The notes under the pieces were generated by a model. It saw nothing but the letters and a program-made list of their open reading frames with translations, searched no databases and was not told the origin of the DNA. A program made the position numbers and the translations under genes. From Scandinavium manionii (GTDB taxonomy: Bacteria; Pseudomonadota; Gammaproteobacteria; Enterobacterales; Enterobacteriaceae): a stretch of 64,000 nt of DNA. Each line of letters starts with the position of its first letter. The first letter of the stretch is position 1. This document shows positions 16,647 through 25,334 of this stretch, one piece after another. The DNA lies in the NCBI RefSeq assembly GCF_024764775.1, contig NZ_JALIGC010000032.1:1-64000 (forward strand), read 5' to 3'.

Positions 16647-18173
16647 ATGAGTATGTCTTCCATACCGACGCATTCCCCCACCGGTAAGCTATATGGCTGG
16701 GTAGAAAAGATTGGTAATAAAGTGCCGCACCCTTTCCTGCTGTTTGTGTATTTGATTGCGGCATTGATGATAGCCACTGCCGTACTGTCGGCCTTTGATG
16801 TCAGTGTTAAAAGCCCCGCTGACGGTTCGACAGTGGTGGTTAAAAATCTGCTTAGCGTCGAGGGGTTGCACTGGTTTTTACCCAATGTGATTAACAACTT
16901 CAGTGGCTTCGCCCCACTCGGCGCCATTCTGGCTTTGGTGCTGGGTGCAGGTCTCGCGGAACGTGTGGGCTTGCTACCCGCCCTGATGGTCAAAATGGCC
17001 TCGCACGTCAGCGCCCGTTATGCCAGCTATATGGTGCTGTTTATCGCCTTCTTCAGCCATATTTCGTCTGATGCCGCATTGGTGATTATGCCGCCGATGG
17101 GAGCCTTAATTTTCCTGGCAGTCGGGCGTCATCCGGTGGCGGGTCTGCTGGCAGCGATTGCCGGGGTTGGCTGTGGGTTTACCGCAAACTTATTGATTGT
17201 TACCACTGACGTGTTGCTCTCCGGAATCAGTACCGAGGCGGCAAAAACCATGGATGCCGCACTGCACGTGAGCGTGATTGATAACTGGTACTTTATGGCC
17301 TGTTCGGTGGTTGTGCTGACGATTGTCGGTGGCTTGATTACCGATAAAATCGTCGAACCGCGCCTCGGGGCGTGGCAAGGCAGTAGCGATGATAAACTGG
17401 AAACTCTGGGCGCTGAACAACGTTTTGGTTTACGGGTTGCCGGGGGCGTCTCACTGCTGTTCATCGGCCTGATAGCGCTGTTGGTTATCCCACAAAACGG
17501 TATTCTGCGTGACCCGGTGTTGCATACCGTACTGCCTTCACCGTTCATTAAAGGCATCGTACCGCTTATCATCTTTTTCTTCTTTGTGGTTTCGCTGTCT
17601 TATGGCCTGGCAACAAAGAAAATCCGCAGCCAGGCTGATATTCCCCATTTGATGATCGAACCGATGAAAGAGATGGCGGGATTTATCGTCATGGTGTTCC
17701 CGCTGGCCCAGTTTGTTGCGATGTTTAACTGGAGCAATATGGGCAAGTTTATGGCGGTCGGCCTGACCGATGTTCTGGAAAGTGCCGGTTTAGGTGGCGT
17801 GCCAGCGTTTGTCGGGCTGGCATTGCTTTCGTCATTGCTGTGTATGTTTATCGCCAGCGGCTCGGCTATCTGGTCAATTCTGGCACCTATCTTCGTGCCG
17901 ATGTTTATGATGCTCGGTTTCCACCCGGCCTTTGCACAAATTCTGTTTCGTGTCGCAGATTCTTCCGTTATTCCACTGGCCCCGGTATCACCGTTCGTGC
18001 CGCTGTTTCTTGGCTTCCTACAACGCTATAAACCGGAGGCAAAACTCGGTACCTACTATTCGCTGGTGTTACCCTATCCGCTTATCTTTTTAGGGGTATG
18101 GTTGCTGATGCTGGTGACATGGTATCTTGTCGGGCTCCCCATTGGGCCGGGGATTTACCCGCGGCTGAACTAA
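16647..18173 (+). CDS. abgT: p-aminobenzoyl-glutamate transporter
   Basis: Inner-membrane importer of p-aminobenzoyl-glutamate, founder of the AbgT family. The 508-residue protein has the E. coli length and about a dozen membrane segments, with the conserved SHISSDAALVIMPPMGA and DSSVIPLAPVSPF hairpin regions. It starts at 16647 behind GAGGAA, 44 bases after abgB, completing the operon. Confidence 0.96.
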   Translation: MSMSSIPTHSPTGKLYGWVEKIGNKVPHPFLLFVYLIAALMIATAVLSAFDVSVKSPADGSTVVVKNLLSVEGLHWFLPNVINNFSGFAPLGAILALVLGAGLAERVGLLPALMVKMASHVSARYASYMVLFIAFFSHISSDAALVIMPPMGALIFLAVGRHPVAGLLAAIAGVGCGFTANLLIVTTDVLLSGISTEAAKTMDAALHVSVIDNWYFMACSVVVLTIVGGLITDKIVEPRLGAWQGSSDDKLETLGAEQRFGLRVAGGVSLLFIGLIALLVIPQNGILRDPVLHTVLPSPFIKGIVPLIIFFFFVVSLSYGLATKKIRSQADIPHLMIEPMKEMAGFIVMVFPLAQFVAMFNWSNMGKFMAVGLTDVLESAGLGGVPAFVGLALLSSLLCMFIASGSAIWSILAPIFVPMFMMLGFHPAFAQILFRVADSSVIPLAPVSPFVPLFLGFLQRYKPEAKLGTYYSLVLPYPLIFLGVWLLMLVTWYLVGLPIGPGIYPRLN

Positions 18174-18182
18174 GGAAACGTG

Positions 18183-18698
18183 ATGCTGAGATTGCTGGAA
18201 GATAAGATTGCTACCCCGCTTGGACCGTTGTGGATCCTGTGCGATGAACAATTCCATCTGCGCGCCGTTGAGTGGGAAGAGCACAGCGAGCGGATGGTGC
18301 AGTTACTGGATATACACTATCGCGCGGAAGGCTATCAGCGTGTGGCATCCACGGACCCCAATGGCTTAAGTAGCAAGATGAAGGCCTACTTTGACGGCGA
18401 TCTCAGCATTATTGACACCCTGTCCAGCGCGACCGCGGGTACGCCTTTTCAGCGCGAAGTGTGGCAGGCGCTACGTTCCATTCCGTGCGGCCATGTGATG
18501 CACTACGGTGAGCTGGCCGAACAGCTTGGCAGACCGGGGGCGGCACGCGCAGTGGGCGCGGCGAATGGCTCAAATCCGGTCAGTATTGTGGTGCCCTGTC
18601 ATCGGGTGATTGGCCGTAACGGCACCCTGACGGGATATGCTGGGGGTGTGCAGCGCAAAGAGTGGCTGCTGCGCCATGAAGGCTATCTGCTGCTTTGA
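18183..18698 (+). CDS. ogt: O6-methylguanine-DNA methyltransferase Ogt
   Basis: Constitutive suicide repair protein that takes alkyl groups from O6-alkylguanine and O4-alkylthymine. The 171 residues end in the C-terminal domain with the acceptor C139 in VVPCHRVIG and the recognition helix RAVGAANGSNP. The ATG at 18183 is preferred over the GTG one codon earlier. It is nine bases after abgT, as in E. coli. Confidence 0.96.
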   Translation: MLRLLEDKIATPLGPLWILCDEQFHLRAVEWEEHSERMVQLLDIHYRAEGYQRVASTDPNGLSSKMKAYFDGDLSIIDTLSSATAGTPFQREVWQALRSIPCGHVMHYGELAEQLGRPGAARAVGAANGSNPVSIVVPCHRVIGRNGTLTGYAGGVQRKEWLLRHEGYLLL

Positions 18699-18858
18699 TT
18701 TTTAGTGCTTTACTGGAGTGATTGCGCAATTTTATAATAAATTGTTCCAGTTTAAACCCATACATTTCAGGGAGATATAATCTTCAGACTATTTCCCTTG
18801 CTTATATTGCGTGAATCGGGTTTTCGAGGCTTACCTGCTCAACAAAAAGATGTTAAAA

Positions 18859-18872
18859 TTGACCAATATCAA
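18859..18872 (+). promoter_or_regulatory. FNR box in the fnr promoter
   Basis: TTGACCAATATCAA matches the FNR consensus TTGAT-N4-ATCAA in nine of ten positions and lies 20 bases before the fnr start. It fits the known autorepression of fnr. Confidence 0.8.
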
Positions 18873-18891
18873 TTAAAGCCTGAGCAAATCT

Positions 18892-19644
18892 ATGATCCCG
18901 GAAAAGCGAATTATTCGACGCATCCAGTCTGGCGGTTGTGCTATCCACTGCCAGGATTGCAGTATCAGCCAGCTCTGTATTCCGTTCACTCTTAATGAAC
19001 ATGAGCTCGATCAGCTTGATAATATCATCGAGCGCAAGAAGCCCATCCAGAAGGGGCAGACTCTGTTCAAAGCGGGCGATGAGCTGAAATCTCTGTATGC
19101 CATCCGCTCCGGGACCATCAAAAGCTACACCATCACCGAACAAGGTGATGAGCAAATCACCGGCTTCCATCTGGCGGGCGATTTAGTAGGTTTTGACGCC
19201 ATTGGTACTGGCCATCACCCGAGCTTTGCTCAGGCGCTGGAAACCTCCATGGTTTGCGAAATCCCCTTTGAAACGCTGGATGACCTCTCCGGCAAGATGC
19301 CAAACCTGCGTCAGCAGATGATGCGTCTGATGAGCGGCGAAATCAAAGGCGATCAGGACATGATCCTGCTGCTGTCTAAGAAAAACGCGGAAGAGCGCCT
19401 GGCAGCATTTATCTATAACCTCTCCCGTCGTTTCGCCGAACGTGGTTTCTCACCGCGTGAATTCCGTCTGACCATGACCCGCGGTGACATCGGTAACTAT
19501 CTCGGTCTGACGGTAGAAACCATCAGCCGTCTGCTCGGTCGTTTCCAGAAAAGCGGCATGCTAGCAGTTAAAGGGAAATACATTACCATCGAAAATAGCG
19601 ATGCGCTGGCAGTCCTCGCTGGTCACGCCCGTAACGTCGCCTGA
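18892..19644 (+). CDS. fnr: oxygen-sensing regulator FNR
   Basis: Global activator and repressor of anaerobic genes that senses oxygen through a [4Fe-4S] cluster. The 250 residues carry cluster ligands C20, C23, C29 and C122, a CRP-like beta-roll (about 50-140), a dimer helix and a C-terminal helix-turn-helix with the recognition helix TVETISRLLGR. Length and ligand positions equal those of E. coli. Only 19 bases separate the FNR box from the start. Confidence 0.98.
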   Translation: MIPEKRIIRRIQSGGCAIHCQDCSISQLCIPFTLNEHELDQLDNIIERKKPIQKGQTLFKAGDELKSLYAIRSGTIKSYTITEQGDEQITGFHLAGDLVGFDAIGTGHHPSFAQALETSMVCEIPFETLDDLSGKMPNLRQQMMRLMSGEIKGDQDMILLLSKKNAEERLAAFIYNLSRRFAERGFSPREFRLTMTRGDIGNYLGLTVETISRLLGRFQKSGMLAVKGKYITIENSDALAVLAGHARNVA

Positions 19645-19780
19645 TTCTTCTCTTTCCTTTCGCCGGATCGTTAAATTTTCCTGATTTATTGATCTGGCGA
19701 AGGTTCTCCCCTGTTTCAATCACGCCGGATGGGTTATCTTTTAGTTACAGACTGTGGTGACAGTTGTAAGGAGACCCTAT

Positions 19781-20731
19781 ATGGCAAAGTATCAAAATAT
19801 GCTGGTAGCCATCGATCCTAACCAGGACGATCAACCCGCATTACGGCGCGCTGTTTACCTTCATCAACGGATTGGTGGATCGATTAAAGCCTTTTTGCCG
19901 ATCTATGACTTTTCCTACGAGATGACCACCCTTCTGTCGCCTGATGAGCGCACCGCTATGCGTCAGGGCGTCATCAGCCAACGGACCGCCTGGATCCGCG
20001 AGCAGGCAAAATTTTATCTGGATGCCGGCGTACCGATTGAAATTAAGGTCGTCTGGCATAACCGTCCTTTTGAAGCCATCATTCAGGAAATCATGAGTAA
20101 CGGGCACGATTTGTTGCTTAAGATGGCGCATCAGCACGACAAACTGGAAGCGGTGATTTTCACCCCAACCGACTGGCATCTGCTGAGAAAATGTCCGTGT
20201 CCGGTTTGGATGGTGAAAGATCAGCCGTGGCCGGAAGGTGGTAAGGCGATTGTGGCGGTTAATCTCGCCAGCGAAGAGGAATATCACAACGCCCTCAACG
20301 ATAAGCTGGTTCGTGAAACCCTCCAGCTCGCCGATCAGATTAACCACACCGAAGTGCATCTGGTTGGCGCGTATCCGGTTACCCCTATCAATATCGCAAT
20401 CGAGCTGCCTGATTTTGACCCGAGCGTGTATAACGACGCGATTCGCGGCCAACATCTGCTGGCAATGAAGTCATTACGTCAGAAATACGGTATTTCGGAA
20501 GAGATGACTCACGTCGAAAAAGGCCTGCCGGAAGAAGTTATCCCGGATTTGGCGGAGCATTTGCAGGCGGGGATTGTGGTGCTTGGCACCGTAGGACGCA
20601 CCGGGCTGTCTGCGGCGTTCCTCGGCAATACGGCGGAACAGGTGATTGACCATCTGCGCTGCGATTTGCTGGCGCTGAAACCAGATCAGTATCAGACCCC
20701 GGTCGAACTGGACGATGAAGACGACGATTAA
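19781..20731 (+). CDS. uspE: universal stress protein UspE
   Basis: Tandem universal stress protein involved in DNA-damage resistance, adhesion and motility in E. coli. The 316 residues hold two Usp domains (about 3-150 and 160-305); the second has GTVGRTGLSAAFLGNTAE, an ATP-binding-type loop. The ATG at 19781 follows AAGGAG; a longer frame of nine codons is less likely. It follows fnr, as in E. coli. Confidence 0.95.
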   Translation: MAKYQNMLVAIDPNQDDQPALRRAVYLHQRIGGSIKAFLPIYDFSYEMTTLLSPDERTAMRQGVISQRTAWIREQAKFYLDAGVPIEIKVVWHNRPFEAIIQEIMSNGHDLLLKMAHQHDKLEAVIFTPTDWHLLRKCPCPVWMVKDQPWPEGGKAIVAVNLASEEEYHNALNDKLVRETLQLADQINHTEVHLVGAYPVTPINIAIELPDFDPSVYNDAIRGQHLLAMKSLRQKYGISEEMTHVEKGLPEEVIPDLAEHLQAGIVVLGTVGRTGLSAAFLGNTAEQVIDHLRCDLLALKPDQYQTPVELDDEDDD

Positions 20732-20746
20732 GCGTTAGCCGCGAAT

Positions 20747-20782
20747 AAAAAACCCGATGAGAACACTCACCGGTTTTTTTTA
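20747..20782. terminator. terminator after uspE
   Basis: An imperfect hairpin (AAACCCGATGAG against CTCACCGGTTT) with A and T runs on the two sides, so it can serve both uspE and the convergent small gene at 20798. Confidence 0.65.
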
Positions 20783-20797
20783 TAGCTGACGTCAGGA

Positions 20798-20986
20798 TCA
20801 ATGGATACCCATGCGCCAGGCGTAGTCGATCTCTTCTTTCAGTTCGAGGGAGGAAAGCGCCATCAGGTCGGCAAACTCCAGCTCCAGCTGTTTAACGCGT
20901 TTCAGATATTGCGCAGGAGTTAACGGGCTTGTATCACGACGCAGAAATTCGACGGCCAGCTGCTTAGGGTTTAATTCGGTATCCAT
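20798..20986 (-). CDS. ydiH: small conserved protein, YdiH-like
   Basis: A 62-residue, charged, mostly helical protein beginning MDTELNPKQLAVEFLRRD and ending in YAWRMGIH. From memory it corresponds to E. coli YdiH, a protein of the same size and unknown function; the symbol is therefore tentative. No signal peptide or membrane segment is visible. It stands alone, convergent with uspE. Confidence 0.65.
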   Translation of the reverse strand: MDTELNPKQLAVEFLRRDTSPLTPAQYLKRVKQLELEFADLMALSSLELKEEIDYAWRMGIH

Positions 20987-21077
20987 GACATCCTCTTTTA
21001 CGTTGAAAACCCATCCAGTATAGCATCTGGCTCTGATTGTTTTTTGACCAGAAACAACACTTGCGTGAATATAAACC

Positions 21078-22397
21078 TCATCTTTTAAGCGGTTTTCCTG
21101 CGGTTTCTTTGGCTTTCAGCACTGTAAGGAAGGTGATCAATGCCGCCCCCATCACGTAATACGCCGGGGAAAACCGATCGCCAGTGGCCCCAATCAGCCA
21201 TACCGAGAACCACGGCGTGATGCCGCCAAAGAACGCCACCGCAAAGTTATAGGCGATGGACAAGCCGCCATAGCGCACGCTGGTCGGGAACAGCTCAGCC
21301 ATGGCCGCACTGCACGCCCCGTCAAACGCGGCAATAAACGCCCCGAGCAGCAACATCGCCAACACCGCCGACAGCATGTTCCCCTGCGCCATCACCATCA
21401 TCGCCGGATAGCTGAACAGAATAAACCCGGCGCATCCGGCCAGCATCAGCGGCTTGCGGCCATATTTATCCGACAGCCAGCCCATAAATGGCACCAGAAC
21501 CGCAATGCCAAACAGGCCGATGGTGGTGATGGCGTAAGCGTTGAGCTTTGAGAAATGCAGTTCGGTGGAGAGATAGCCCGGCATAAAGGTTTGCAACGTC
21601 CAGTGTCCGACCGCTTTGAGCACCACGAATCCTACGCAAAACAGCAGCGCGCCCCAGGCTTTCGTCACCGCAGCGCGCAGCGGCTTGCTTTCGGTTTTAC
21701 CGCTTTGTGCTACGGCCTTAAATTCCGGTGAATCTTCCAGATGCTGGCGCAGATACAGCCCCACCCAGCCGAGCGGCCCGGCCACCAGGAACGGGATCCG
21801 CCAGCCCCAGTCGTTCATCGCGGTTTCACCCAACGACGCCGTGAGGATAAACACCAGCCCCGAGCCAGCGACAAAAGCCATAAAGCCAAAGTTATCTATC
21901 CAGCAGGTAAAATAGCCGCGCCGATCGTTCGGAGCGTATTCCGCCAGATAGGTGGTGGCGCCAGAGCTTTCACCGCCAGCGGCAAAACCCTGAACCAAAC
22001 GGGTAATGACCAACAGCACCGTCGCCGTGACGCCAATCTGATGGAAAGTGGGCAACAAGCCCATAACAAACGTCGCGCCAGAGGTCAGCAAAATCACCGT
22101 AGCCAGTACTTTCTGCCGCCCCACCCGGTCACCTAGCGAGCCGAAATACAACCCACCTAGCGGGCGCATGATAAACCCGGCACCAAAAACCGCGAACGAT
22201 GACAGCAGCGCCACGCCCGGACTGTCGGCGTGGAAAAACTGCATACCGATAATCGCCGCCAGCGTACCGTACAATCCGAAATCGAACCATTCAACGAAAT
22301 GCCCCACACCGGTGGCGAGTAGCACCTTGCGCAGCTTACGCGCCGCTGGGATCTCAGCGGCGGGCGATACCGCCTGCAACGTTTCTGTTCTGTTCAT
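21078..22397 (-). CDS. MHS-family metabolite:proton symporter
   Basis: Major facilitator of the metabolite:H+ symporter group (ShiA, ProP, KgtP relatives), 439 residues and 12 predicted membrane helices. Family marks are GHFVEWFDFGLYG in helix 1, the loop GSLGDRVGRQKVL, RLVQGFAAGGESSGA and DKYGRKPLM. It faces the PQQ dehydrogenase gene across a 403-base control region, so a quinate, shikimate or related aromatic precursor is a reasonable substrate, but this is inference from context. Confidence 0.85.
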   Translation of the reverse strand: MNRTETLQAVSPAAEIPAARKLRKVLLATGVGHFVEWFDFGLYGTLAAIIGMQFFHADSPGVALLSSFAVFGAGFIMRPLGGLYFGSLGDRVGRQKVLATVILLTSGATFVMGLLPTFHQIGVTATVLLVITRLVQGFAAGGESSGATTYLAEYAPNDRRGYFTCWIDNFGFMAFVAGSGLVFILTASLGETAMNDWGWRIPFLVAGPLGWVGLYLRQHLEDSPEFKAVAQSGKTESKPLRAAVTKAWGALLFCVGFVVLKAVGHWTLQTFMPGYLSTELHFSKLNAYAITTIGLFGIAVLVPFMGWLSDKYGRKPLMLAGCAGFILFSYPAMMVMAQGNMLSAVLAMLLLGAFIAAFDGACSAAMAELFPTSVRYGGLSIAYNFAVAFFGGITPWFSVWLIGATGDRFSPAYYVMGAALITFLTVLKAKETAGKPLKR

Positions 22398-22800
22398 CGT
22401 TCATCATTGCCTCTGTTTGTTTCTATTATAGATATAGTTTTAATCATGATGAGCAAAATACACCCAACGCTCACAGCGTGAATTGTGATGTCGATCGGCG
22501 CCAGCATTGAAATTATCAGTCCCGATCACAGTTTAGACCCTACAGAATTTTCATCGGCGGCCCTCGTTTTGGCCCCGCCTCTGCTGCGCAAATAATGCGA
22601 TATTATTTATTAACAATTGCGCAATGCAATTTAACAGATCTATCATGCTCGCAATTCACCAAATGGTTCATATGAAATTCATAAAGGTGACTATTGCGCC
22701 TCTCTGAAGGTATTTATCGCTTCATTCAAAAACCCATTCGTGTTCAAGCGTTACGTATGGTTCATAACCTGCACGTATGTGTGTCGTTAAGGAGACAGAA
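22398..22800. promoter_or_regulatory. divergent control region, transporter and PQQ dehydrogenase
   Basis: No gene seen in these 403 bases. The decamer ATGGTTCATA occurs twice in direct orientation (22663-22672 and 22757-22766), the first inside TTCATATGAA, a palindrome. ATTGCGCAAT at 22616 is another short palindrome. These may be operators for a regulator not in view. An AAGGAGA ribosome site lies at its right end. Confidence 0.5.
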
Positions 22801-25188
22801 ATGACAACTGGCAGTTCGCCACGCGGATTACCTCAGATCCTGCAGTGGCTTTTAGTGGTGCTGATGGCCGTGATCGGCCTCGCCGTGGGTGGCCTCGGCG
22901 CCAAACTCGCGAGCGTAGGCGGGAGCTGGTACTTCGTCATCGCCGGTATCGTGATACTGATTTCAGCCTGGCTTATCGCTAAAAATCGTCGCAGCGGTCT
23001 TGTGCTTTATGCGGTGTTATTCATTGCCTCGAGTGTCTGGGCGATTAGCGATGCAGGCTGGGAGTTCTGGCCGCTGTTCTCACGACTGTTCACCTTCGGC
23101 GTGCTGGCACTGCTGGCTACCCTGCTCTGGCCTTTCCTCGGCCAACAGACCGCCACGGGTAAAGCCCCGGCCTTTGGCATTGCCGCGGTGCTGGTGGTTA
23201 TTTTACTGGCCAGCGCAGGCGGCATGTTCCGCCCACAAACGCTGGTCACCGCCGACGAACCCGTTCCGGTGAAACCGGTCGCAGCGGGCGAAGCGCAAAA
23301 AAATTGGGAGCACTGGGGCAATACCACCCACGGCGACCGCTTTGCCGCCCTTGATCAAATCAATAAGCAAAACGTCAGCCAGCTTCAGGTCGCGTGGACC
23401 GCACATACCGGAGACATTCCGCTGAGCAATGGTTCCGGCGCGGAAGATCAGAATACACCGCTGCAAGTGGGTGACACGCTGTTTGTCTGCACGCCTTACA
23501 GCAAAGTTCTGGCGCTGGACGTTGATTCCGGCAAAGAGAAGTGGCGCTATGATTCAAAGGCCACTGCGCCAAACTGGCAGCGGTGCCGTGGTCTCGGCTA
23601 TTACGACCAGGCAGCTGAAACGCCTGTGGCTAACGCAACACCGACAGCAGATTCGCAGCCCGCTGCCTGCCCGCGTCGCCTGTTCTTGCCGACCACTGAC
23701 GCCCGTCTGATTGCCATTAACGCTGACACCGGCAAAGTTTGTGAAGACTTTGGCACCCACGGCGTGGTGGATTTGAGCGTTGGCATGGGCGAAATCAAGC
23801 CTGGCTACTACCAGCAAACCTCGACCCCATTGGTGGCTGGAAATGTGGTTGTGGTCGGCGGTCGCGTCGCGGATAACTTCTCGACGGGTGAACCGCCGGG
23901 CGTGGTGCGCGCGTATGACGTTCACACTGGCAAACTGGCGTGGGCGTGGGATCCGGGTAATCCGAATCTGACCAGCGTTCCGCCAGAAGGCACAACCTAT
24001 ACCCGCGGAACCCCAAACGTCTGGTCAGCAATGTCTTATGACGCGAAGCTGAACCTGATTTATCTGCCGACCGGCAACGCAACCCCTGATTTCTTCGGCG
24101 GTCATCGCACGGCTCTGGACGACAAATACAGCTCGTCTATCGTCGCCGTTGATGCAACTACGGGCCAGGTGCGTTGGCATTATCAAACCACCCATCACGA
24201 CCTTTGGGACTTTGACCTGCCGTCGCAGCCGCTGCTGTACGATTTGCCGGACGGTAAAGGCGGCACGACGCCGGTGCTGGTGCAAACCTCCAAACAGGGC
24301 ATGATCTTTATGCTCAACCGCGCGACCGGTAAACCTGTCGCCAAAGTGGAAGAGCGTCCGGTGCCTGCGGGCGACATCAAAGGTGAGCGTTATTCCCCAA
24401 CGCAGCCGTACTCTGTAGGGATGCCGATGATCGGCAATCAAACCCTGAAAGAGTCCGACATGTGGGGTGCAACGCCAATTGACCTGCTGCTGTGCCGCAT
24501 TCAGTTTAAAGAGATGCGTCATCAGGGCGTGTTCACCCCACCAGGCCTCGATCGTTCCCTGCAGTTCCCGGGATCGCTCGGCGGTATGAACTGGGGCAGC
24601 GTGTCGGTTGACCCGAATAACAGCCTGATGTTCGTGAACGATATGCGTCTGGGCCTGGCGAACTATATGGTTCCGCGCGCCAAGGTAGCGAAAAATGCCA
24701 GCGGCATCGAGATGGGTATTGTGCCGATGGACGGTACGCCTTTCGGCGCGATGCGTGAACGCTTCCTGTCTCCGCTCGGCATTCCGTGCCAGAAACCCCC
24801 ATTCGGCACCATGTCCGCCGTTGACCTGAAAAGTGGCAAGCTGGTGTGGCAAGTTCCGGTCGGTACGGTAGAAGACACCGGTCCGCTGGGCATTCGTATG
24901 CACCTGCCGATCCCGATTGGGATGCCGACGCTGGGCGCTTCGCTGTCCACGCAGTCTGGTCTGCTGTTCTTCGCGGGCACGCAAGATTTCTACCTGCGCG
25001 CGTTCGATACAGCAAACGGGAAAGAAATCTGGAAATCCCGCCTGCCGGTCGGCAGCCAGTCCGGCCCGATGACCTACGTATCACCGAAAACCGGGAAGCA
25101 GTACATCATCATTAACGCAGGCGGCGCCCGTCAGTCTCCGGACCGTGGCGATTACATTATCGCCTACGCGCTGCCAGATAAGCAGTAA
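22801..25188 (+). CDS. membrane-bound PQQ-dependent quinate/shikimate/glucose-type dehydrogenase
   Basis: Oxidises a polyol or sugar in the periplasm with PQQ and passes electrons to ubiquinone. The 795 residues comprise an N-terminal membrane domain of about five helices (10-150) and a large eight-bladed propeller with repeated W-docking motifs. The active-site segment HHDLWDFDLP matches the region of glucose dehydrogenase that holds its catalytic aspartate. Substrate is uncertain: glucose dehydrogenase (Gcd) is the same size, but the divergent MHS transporter and nearby pca cluster favour quinate or shikimate (QuiA). The start at 22801 has AAGGAGA. No PQQ synthesis genes are in the window. 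Confidence 0.85.
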   Translation: MTTGSSPRGLPQILQWLLVVLMAVIGLAVGGLGAKLASVGGSWYFVIAGIVILISAWLIAKNRRSGLVLYAVLFIASSVWAISDAGWEFWPLFSRLFTFGVLALLATLLWPFLGQQTATGKAPAFGIAAVLVVILLASAGGMFRPQTLVTADEPVPVKPVAAGEAQKNWEHWGNTTHGDRFAALDQINKQNVSQLQVAWTAHTGDIPLSNGSGAEDQNTPLQVGDTLFVCTPYSKVLALDVDSGKEKWRYDSKATAPNWQRCRGLGYYDQAAETPVANATPTADSQPAACPRRLFLPTTDARLIAINADTGKVCEDFGTHGVVDLSVGMGEIKPGYYQQTSTPLVAGNVVVVGGRVADNFSTGEPPGVVRAYDVHTGKLAWAWDPGNPNLTSVPPEGTTYTRGTPNVWSAMSYDAKLNLIYLPTGNATPDFFGGHRTALDDKYSSSIVAVDATTGQVRWHYQTTHHDLWDFDLPSQPLLYDLPDGKGGTTPVLVQTSKQGMIFMLNRATGKPVAKVEERPVPAGDIKGERYSPTQPYSVGMPMIGNQTLKESDMWGATPIDLLLCRIQFKEMRHQGVFTPPGLDRSLQFPGSLGGMNWGSVSVDPNNSLMFVNDMRLGLANYMVPRAKVAKNASGIEMGIVPMDGTPFGAMRERFLSPLGIPCQKPPFGTMSAVDLKSGKLVWQVPVGTVEDTGPLGIRMHLPIPIGMPTLGASLSTQSGLLFFAGTQDFYLRAFDTANGKEIWKSRLPVGSQSGPMTYVSPKTGKQYIIINAGGARQSPDRGDYIIAYALPDKQ

Positions 25189-25207
25189 TCTTCTCGCAGT
25201 AACGGCA

Positions 25208-25231
25208 AAGGGACCGAAAGGTCCCTTTTTT
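25208..25231 (+). terminator. terminator of the PQQ dehydrogenase gene
   Basis: GGGACC-GAAA-GGTCCC hairpin with a very stable tetraloop, followed by six T. Confidence 0.9.
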
Positions 25232-25245
25232 ATGTTTGTTGTTGT

Positions 25246-25323
25246 GCCCGGCGGCGCAGGCTTGCCAGGCCTGCGGTGATATCAAATTCGAATGTAGGCC
25301 CGATAAGCGAAGCGTCACCGGGC
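25246..25323. repeat. REP/BIME-type repeat
   Basis: GCCCGGCGGCGCAGGCTTGCC at the left and CGAAGCGTCACCGGGC at the right form an imperfect inverted pair between two convergent genes. Similar to the repeats at 5731 and 52730. Confidence 0.75.
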
Positions 25324-25334
25324 GTTTCCCTCAG

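Noticed and set aside
24025..24984. 319-residue minus-strand frame opposite the PQQ dehydrogenase
   Set aside because: Shadow frame rich in arginine and histidine with no motif.
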